DNA from: Deltaproteobacteria bacterium
GTDB lineage: Bacteria > Desulfobacterota > DSM-4660 > Desulfatiglandales > Desulfatiglandaceae
NCBI GenBank assembly: GCA_019313765.1
Contig: JAFDAP010000026.1
Coordinates: 1 to 10,722, forward strand
Direction: 5' to 3'
Length of the DNA stretch: 10,722 nucleotides
Below the pieces are notes generated by a model that was not told the DNA's origin, did not search any database, and saw nothing but the letters and a program-made list of their open reading frames with translations. Shown piece by piece: positions 5,418 through 10,722 of the stretch (positions within the stretch are counted from its first letter, which is position 1; every line of letters begins with the position of its first letter). Both the position numbers and the translations under genes were made by a program.

Positions 5418-8400
5418 ATGACAGATAATAATACCAGTCGATTGTCAGGATCAGTAATGATTGTGGGTAGTGGTATTGCCGGAATGCAGTCCGCCCTGGA
5501 TCTGGCCAATTCCGGTTATTATGTCTATCTCGTTGAGAAATCATCTGCCATAGGCGGGCTGATGTCTCAATTAGACAAGACATTCCCCACCAATGACTGC
5601 GCAATGTGAGTGATCTCACCTAAACTGGTCGAGGTCGGCCGGCACCTGAACATCGAACTTCTTACAACAGCGGAACTCCGTGAACTCCAGGGGGAAGAAG
5701 GTCATTTCAAGGCCCGAATCATCCAACACCCCCGTTATATAGACCTTTCTAAATGCACAAGTTGCGGAGAATGCGTCAAGGTATGCCCGATAGAATTGGA
5801 AAATGAATATGATGAGGCCCTCTCCACCAGGCGGGCTGTATACAAAAGGTATCCCCAGGCCATCCCCGGCGCCTATGCAATTACCAAGACAGGTACGGCT
5901 CCCTGTAAGGCCACCTGCCCTGCCCACGTCAGTATTCAGGGCTACATTGCCTTGATAAGAGAGGGAAAATACAGGGAAGCACTCGAACTTTTCAAAGAAG
6001 CCCACCCCTTTCCTTCCATATGCGGGCGGGTCTGTCATCATCCCTGTGAAGGGGTCTGTAGCAGGGGAGATGTGGAACAACCTTTGGCTATCCAATATCT
6101 CCACCGCTTCTTAGGCGATTTTGACCTCTCAGGCGAAAGCCCGTATGTACCTGATGTAAAAACAGAGAGGGAAGAAAGAATAGCAATTATCGGATCAGGT
6201 CCCGCAGGCCTTTCTGCCGCCTATTTTCTGGCGTGGAAAGGTTACAAGGCCACTGTCTTTGAAAAACTCCCCGTAGCCGGCGGAATGATGGCCGTGGGCA
6301 TACCCGCTTATCGCCTGCCACGGGATGTCCTGGCAGCCGAAATCAAAATTATTGAAGAAATGGGCATTGAAATCCGCACGGGTGTAACATTTGGAGAGGA
6401 TGTCACCTTTGGCGGACTAAAGGAAGATGGTTACAGGGCCTTTTTCCTGGCAACAGGTCTTCACCTGAGCCGGGGCCTCAATGTTGAAGGAGAGGACCTG
6501 CCGGGGGTCCTGAAGGGCGTGGATTTTCTCAGGCAATCGGCCCTTGGTGAACCAGTATCCATAAGCAGCAAAGTCATTGTCATTGGCGGCGGGAACGTGG
6601 CCATTGACGTGGCCCTGACCGCGCTGCGAAAGGGTGCGAAGGAAGTCACCTTGGTGTGTCTCGAAAAACGTGAAGAAATGCCCGCGTGGGAATACGAAAT
6701 CGAGGATGCACTCGAGGAGGGCGTACGCATCATAAACAGCCTTGGTCCCAAGAGATTCCTTGACAAGGAAGGCAAGCTGACAGGGATCGAGTTCAAGCGC
6801 TGCACTGCCGTATTTGATGAGAAAGGCGCCTTTAATCCTCAATACGACGAAAATGACCTCTCCTCCATGGATGCCGATACGATTATCGTGGCCATTGGAC
6901 AGGCCGCTGACCTTTCCTTTTCAGATTCGGAAGGTGTGGCGGTTACTCCCCGGGGAGGTCTTGAGGCCGATCCTCTCACCCTTAAGACACCGATTGAGGG
7001 GGTGTTTGCGGGAGGTGATGTGCTGTACGGGCCTAAGAGTGTGGTGGAAGCGGTCGAATGTGGTAAAGATGCCGCAGAAAGCATTGACCGGTACCTGAAC
7101 GGTATCGATCTTAGCGAGGGACGGGAAAAGGAATGGAAGTATGAAAAACCGGCCATAGAGGAAGAGTCTTTAATGCCGAGGGTCCCCATGAAGGTACGGC
7201 CTGTCAAGGAACGTGAGGGCAATTTTGATGAAATAGCCCTTGGTTTCAGCGAGGAGGAAGCGAAAACAGAGGTAGAGCGTTGTCTCAAGTGCGGCATCTG
7301 CTCTGAGTGTTATCAGTGCGTCAAGGCCTGCCTGGCCGAGGCGGTTGACCATGATCAGAAAACAGTAGAGCGGGAGATTGAAGTCGGTTCCGTCATCCTC
7401 TGCCCGGGCACCGATGCCTTCGACCCTGAACCTTATGAGGACATCTATCATCACAAAAGTCACCCCAATGTCCTGACAAGCCTGGAATTTGAACGTATCC
7501 TGAGCGCAACCGGCCCGACACTTGGACACCTTACGAGGCCTTCGGACAATAAAGAACCGAAAAAGATCGCCTGGCTGCAGTGCGTGGGATCAAGGGACAA
7601 CAACCGCTGCGGCAACGGGTATTGTTCTTCCATGTGCTGCATGTATGCCATCAAGGAGGCGGTCATTGCCAAGGACCACAGCGAGGACCCCCTGGATACC
7701 GCCATATTTTTTATGGATATGCGTACATTCGGCAAAGACTATGAAAAGTACTATAACAGGGCCGAAAATGACCATGGCGTGAGATTTGTACGTTCCAGGG
7801 TCCATACAATAGATCCTATTCCCGGTTCGGACAGCCTCATGATCGGCTATTGTGATGAAGAGGGCAAAATTCGGGAGGAAGTCTTTGACATGGTGGTCCT
7901 CTCGGTTGGACTTCAGATCAACGATGAAACCATTGAACTTGCCGATAGACTGGGACTGGACCTGAACAAATACAATTTTGCGACTACCCATCCCTTTACC
8001 CCGGTCAATACAACAAGGCCCGGCGTATATGCCTGTGGTATCTTTCAAGGGCCTAAAGACATCCCCGGTTCCGTAACAGAGGCCAGCGCAGCGGCATGTG
8101 CAGCAGGTCGTGCCTTAGCCGATGCAAGGGGCACTGATACCCGCACCCTGGAAATCCCCGATGAGCTGGACATTTCTGATGAGGATTTGAGGATCGGGGT
8201 ATTTGTATGTAATTGCGGCATCAATATCGCAGGCGTAGTTGATGTTCCGGCCGTAACCGAATATGCGGCTAACCTGCCTCATGTGGCCCTGGCAGATGAA
8301 AACCTGTTCACATGTTCTCAGGATACACAGGAAAGGATAAAAGAGGTCATCAGGGAAAACCGTCTGAACCGAGTTGTGGTGGCCTCGTGCTCCCCCAGGA

Positions 8401-9854
8401 CCCATGAACCGCTGTTCCAGGAGACCCTTCAGGCATGCGGATTAAACAAGTATCTCTTTGAAATGGCCAATATCAGGGACCAGGACTCATGGGTACACGG
8501 CGATGACCCTGAGGCGGCAACAACCAAGGCCATGGACCTTGTAAGGATGGCGGTGGCCAGGGCAGCGCTTTTAAAACCCCTTGCAGAAAGAAAGATCAAA
8601 ATAAACAAACGAGCCCTGGTTATCGGTGGTGGGGTTGCAGGAATGAATACGGCATTGGGCCTGGCCGACCAGGGCTTCGAGGTAGTGATTGTTGAAAAAG
8701 AGCCCCAGTTGGGAGGCCTTTCCAGGCAATTGACTACTACCATAGAGGGAGAAGATATTCAGAGATACCTTTTGGAGCTTGTGGAAAGGGTCACAAATCA
8801 TGACAAAATTCAGGTGCTGGCAGAATCCCTCATTGTCGGGTTTGCCGGATTTAAGGGAAATTTCACCACAGAGGTTATGGTTGGTCCCGGCATGTACGAA
8901 CGAAAGATCGAGCATGGCGTGATTATCTTAGCCACAGGGGCCAATGAATACAAGCCCAGGGAATATCTCTACGGTGAAGACTACCGCGTCATGACCCAGG
9001 TAGACCTGGGAAAAAAGCTCGAGGTGAAGGGAGCAGACGATCTCAATCGTGTCGTAATGATCCAGTGTGTGGGGTCACGAAATGAAGAGCATCCCAACTG
9101 CTCCCGTGTCTGCTGTCAGAGTGCCGTAAAAAATGCGCTTCATATTAAGGATCTCAACCCTGACGCGGATGTCTACATCCTGTATCGGGACATGCGCATG
9201 TACGGAATGTTGGAGGACTACTACACAGAAGCCAGGCAGTGGGGCATCGTCTTTGTCCGTTACCATAAGGAGAGTCCTCCGACTGTTGAAGCCACGGACG
9301 AAGCCCTCATGGTGACTTTTGAGGATCATGTCCTCCAGCGGGACATTCGGGTTCCCGCGAATCTTTTGGCGCTCAGTGCAGGCATGGTCCCGGAAGATAC
9401 GCAGGAGCTGGCCTCCATACTGAAGCTGCCCAGAAATGAGGACGGGTATTTCATAGAGGCTCATGTAAAACTGCGACCCGTGGATCTGGCAAATGAAGGT
9501 GTCTTTTTGTGCGGCACTGCCCATGGTCCGAAGCTCATATCCGAAACTATTTCCCAGGCATTAGCCGCGGCCTCACGGGCCACGACATTTCTTTCCCAGT
9601 CAGAGATCACCCTGTCTGCGGTAACCGCGAAGGTAGACGGGGAGAGGTGTGCCGCCTGTCTTATCTGTGTCAGGGCCTGTCCCTACGGGGTGCCCAGGAT
9701 CAATGAGGAAGGCGCCAGTGAAATTGATGAGGCCCTGTGCCATGGCTGCGGAATATGTGCGGCAGAGTGCCCGGCAAAGGCCATAGAACTTAACTGGTAT
9801 GAGGATGATCAGATTATCAGCAAAGTGGATGCACTGTTGGAAGGAGTATTATGA
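5418..9854 (+). CDS. hdrA: Selenocysteine-containing HdrA fused to an NADPH-FAD (GltD/NfnB-like) module
   Basis: Reading the in-frame TGA at 5607-5609 as Sec gives 1478 residues. HdrA is the flavin-bifurcating subunit of heterodisulfide reductase-type complexes. Order: FAD site GSGIAG (17-22); C61-A-M-Sec64, where canonical HdrA has CAMC; 4Fe-4S motif C113/116/119/123; an inserted GltD/NfnB-like module with cysteines 163, 167, 202, 206, 210 and 214, FAD site GSGPAG (259-264), NAD(P)H site GGGNVA (390-395) and AGGD (531-534); cysteine cluster C622/625/628/631/634/638; the QCVGSRD core (C722); a second HdrA module with CNCG (931-934) and FAD site GGGVAG (1070-1075); and two C-terminal 4Fe-4S motifs (C1411/1414/1417/1421 and C1441/1444/1447/1451). 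The second module lacks a CAMC equivalent. No membrane segment is seen. Start ATG 5418 has AAGGA 8 bases upstream. The stop overlaps the mvhD start region. A sequencing error is unlikely because the frame continues exactly and only one codon differs from the family. Confidence 0.93.
5607..5642 (+). promoter_or_regulatory. Sec codon and SECIS hairpin of hdrA
   Basis: TGA 5607-5609 is followed by a 7-bp stem (5625-5631 with 5636-5642, two G-T wobbles) closing an AGGT loop (5632-5635). The loop GG lies 24-25 bases after the TGA, within the usual range for bacterial SECIS elements, and the loop recalls the AGGTCT loop of E. coli fdhF. Decoding also needs SelB and tRNA-Sec encoded elsewhere, which cannot be seen here. 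Confidence 0.75.
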
Positions 9855-10285
9855 TGGGAAAATTCGAACCGATCATTATTGCGTTTTGCTGCAACGCCTG
9901 AGGATACACTGCCGCGGACCTGGCAGGTTCCATGAGGCTCAATTATCCGGGCACTATCAGGGTCGTAAGGGTCCCCTGCACCGGAAAGGTCGATGTTCTT
10001 CACATGCTCAGGGCTTTTGAAAAAGGGGCGGACGGGGTCTACATAGTGGGCTGTCTTGAAGGCGAGTGTCGTTTTGAAAACGGCAACCTGAGGGCCCGCA
10101 AAAGGGTGGAACAGGCCAGAGAGATTCTTGATACCATTGGGATCGGTGGTGAGAGGGTGCAGATGTATAACCTTTCGTCCGGTGAAGGGACAAAATTCGC
10201 AGAGTTTGCCGTTGAAATGACACAAAAGATAAAAGAGCTTGGACCGAACCCCTTAAAAAAAGCCAGGGAAAAGATGGCGGCATGA
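9854..10285 (+). CDS. mvhD: Selenocysteine-containing MvhD/FrhD-type [2Fe-2S] electron-transfer subunit
   Basis: Reading TGA 9899-9901 as Sec gives 143 residues, close to the usual MvhD length. MvhD passes electrons between a dehydrogenase or hydrogenase partner and HdrA through a [2Fe-2S] cluster. The start reads MGKFEPIIIAFCCNA-Sec-GYT, followed by AADLAG; the family has CNWCGYxxADLAG, so Sec16 replaces the second Cys of the CxxC, with C13 as partner. Further conserved cysteines are C42 (VPCTGKVD), C67 and C72 (GCLEGEC). ATG 9854 is preferred over ATG 9851 because AAGGAG (9841-9846) is then 7 bases upstream instead of 4; both are in frame, and either overlaps the hdrA stop. An annotation starting at ATG 9932 would lose the C-x-x-Sec motif and much of the conserved N-terminus. 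Tight coupling to hdrA supports a 1:1 complex. Confidence 0.93.
9899..9931 (+). promoter_or_regulatory. Sec codon and candidate SECIS of mvhD
   Basis: TGA 9899-9901 is followed by two mutually exclusive hairpins. One pairs CTGCC (9909-9913) with GGCAG (9922-9926) around an 8-base loop containing GG. The other pairs GGACCT (9916-9921) with AGGTTCC (9925-9931, one bulged T) around a GGC loop. Either puts GG at 15-25 bases after the TGA. Which one is used cannot be decided by eye. Confidence 0.6.
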
Positions 10286-10289
10286 ATAA

Positions 10290-10324
10290 ATTGAAGATTG
10301 ACGATTGACGATTGAAAATTGAGG
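10290..10324. repeat. Five tandem copies of a 7-bp unit (ATTGAMR-type)
   Basis: The units read ATTGAAG, ATTGACG, ATTGACG, ATTGAAA and ATTGAGG in direct succession, starting 4 bases after the mvhD stop. One further copy (ATTGACG) lies alone at 10387-10393. The function is unknown; such heptads may be slippage-prone spacer DNA. Confidence 0.8.
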
Positions 10325-10472
10325 CAGCGTTAAAAAATTTACAGCTCAGCACAAATTAATGCACCAATTGCCCGGATAATTTGCAGATTGACGATTTAAA
10401 GGTTTTGCCAGTCTAATTGAAAAAGACTGAGCGAAGCGATTCCGCAAATATTCAATACTCGATATTGATGCA

Positions 10473-10647
10473 CTCGTAAAAAGTCGTCACCCCGGCCCGT
10501 CCCCCGCAATGCTATGGAGGGTGGACGAAAGCCGGGGTCCAGGTCAGTCATAAATTCATGAAAACACTGGATTCCGGCTTGGCCGTCATCCCGGACCCCG
10601 ATCCGGGACGGAATGACGGAAAAGAGAATTTTTCGACTTTTTACGAG
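10473..10647. repeat. 175-bp MITE-like element with terminal inverted repeats
   Basis: Perfect 14-bp terminal inverted repeats CTCGTAAAAAGTCG (10473-10486) and CGACTTTTTACGAG (10634-10647) bound the element. An outer pair GATATTGA (10461-10468) and TCAATATC (10652-10659) extends the symmetry after a 4-base mismatch. The interior has GC-rich self-complementary segments, such as GTCATCCCGGACCCCGATCC and GCCGGGGTCCAGG with CACTGGATTCCGGC. There is no transposase reading frame, so it would be non-autonomous. Similar 'GTCATCCCGG ... GGAATGACGG' repeats are common in proteobacterial genomes (recalled, not searched). Confidence 0.8.
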
Positions 10648-10694
10648 GTTGTCAATATCCAATTGAAGCGATAATCGACAGGAGGATATATCAC

Positions 10695-10722
10695 ATGATT
10701 GTTGCAGAGAAAAAACCAATGG
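10695..10722 (+). CDS. Start of a further gene, possibly MetV (MTHFR C-terminal family), truncated by window edge
   Basis: ATG 10695 has a strong ribosome binding site AGGAGG (10680-10685) 9 bases upstream. The nine visible residues are MIVAEKKPM, which resemble the MIVAExKPLEEI start I recall for MetV-type proteins that partner MetF in Wood-Ljungdahl organisms. Position after metF-hdrA-mvhD agrees with that. Nine residues are too few to be sure, so no symbol is given. Confidence 0.5.

Larger units (their letters stand above)
10286..10694. other. Intergenic spacer of 409 bases after mvhD
   Basis: No credible gene is present. The spacer holds a 7-bp tandem repeat (10290-10324), a 26-base sequence related to one upstream of metF (10385-10410), and an inverted-repeat element (10473-10647). 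A weak 6-bp stem, CAGTCT (10409-10414) with AGACTG (10424-10429), has no following T-run. No clear terminator for the hdrA-mvhD operon is visible. Confidence 0.7.

Noticed and set aside
5418..5609. hdrA as a pseudogene broken by a nonsense mutation
   Set aside because: The rest of the 1478-residue frame is intact, all cofactor motifs are kept, the stop is TGA at a redox Cys, and mvhD shows the same pattern.
6417..6842. Long minus-strand and alternate-frame open frames inside hdrA (also 5616-6104, 7590-8048, 9075-9524)
   Set aside because: They lie antisense to a well-supported gene, lack ribosome binding sites and show no recognisable domains.
5610..9854. Separate gene beginning at GTG 5610 right after TGA
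   Set aside because: The residues on both sides of the TGA form one continuous HdrA sequence, no ribosome binding site precedes the GTG, and the Cys position fits Sec.
9932..10285. mvhD starting at ATG 9932
   Set aside because: It would lose the conserved redox N-terminus and has no Shine-Dalgarno sequence; AAGGAG at 9841-9846 points to ATG 9854.
10290..10324. CRISPR array
   Set aside because: Units are 7 bp with no spacers, so this is a simple tandem repeat.
10286..10330. Intrinsic terminator immediately after mvhD
   Set aside because: No GC-rich hairpin followed by a T-run was found here; the heptad repeat does not form one.
10396..10719. 107-residue minus-strand reading frame
   Set aside because: It crosses the inverted-repeat element and the next gene's ribosome binding site, and its product resembles nothing known to me.

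Overview
The window looks like a chromosomal stretch from a strictly anaerobic bacterium, most likely a Desulfobacterota (former Deltaproteobacteria) sulfate reducer or a syntrophic or acetogenic relative. The assignment is inferred from gene content: methylenetetrahydrofolate reductase (MetF) genes of the type found in organisms with the Wood-Ljungdahl pathway, a very large HdrA flavoprotein next to MvhD, apparent selenocysteine use, and PAS-rich soluble histidine kinases. Every gene reads on the + strand.

Layout. (1) 1-384 is the 3' end of a canonical-looking metF, closed by a strong intrinsic terminator at 409-451. (2) 453-4281 is a probable signalling operon: a promoter candidate, a small unrecognised 83-residue protein, a 654-residue soluble histidine kinase with a Rossmann-like N-terminus and a cysteine-bearing PAS domain, and a 491-residue receiver-PAS-histidine kinase. 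(3) 4282-4527 is a spacer holding a weak promoter candidate and a long palindromic element that ends just before the next ribosome binding site. (4) 4528-10285 is a metabolic operon: a second, divergent metF paralogue, hdrA and mvhD. (5) 10286-10694 is a 409-base spacer with a 7-bp tandem repeat and a 175-bp element with terminal inverted repeats. (6) At 10695 a further gene begins; its first residues resemble MetV, but only nine codons are visible.

The main result is that two genes are each interrupted in frame by one TGA that aligns with a conserved redox cysteine. In hdrA the TGA (5607-5609) turns the CxxC of the N-terminal FAD module into C-A-M-Sec. In mvhD the TGA (9899-9901) turns CNxC into C-N-A-Sec. 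Both have hairpins with G-rich loops just downstream, as expected for bacterial SECIS elements. A standard gene caller would split hdrA into 63 and 1414 residues and would miss the redox-active start of mvhD. Read through, HdrA is 1478 residues: an HdrA module, an inserted GltD/NfnB-type FAD-NADPH module, the rest of the first HdrA module, then a second HdrA module with two C-terminal 4Fe-4S motifs. No hdrB or hdrC lies between hdrA and mvhD.

Working model (inference): MetF, the selenocysteine HdrA fusion, the selenocysteine MvhD and possibly MetV form a cytoplasmic complex that links NAD(P)H, ferredoxin and methylene-/methyl-tetrahydrofolate, related to the MetFV-HdrABC-MvhD complexes described in acetogens. 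The upstream soluble kinases, which carry a nucleotide-binding-like domain and a cysteine-bearing PAS domain, could sense redox state, but no direct link to the operon can be shown from this sequence.
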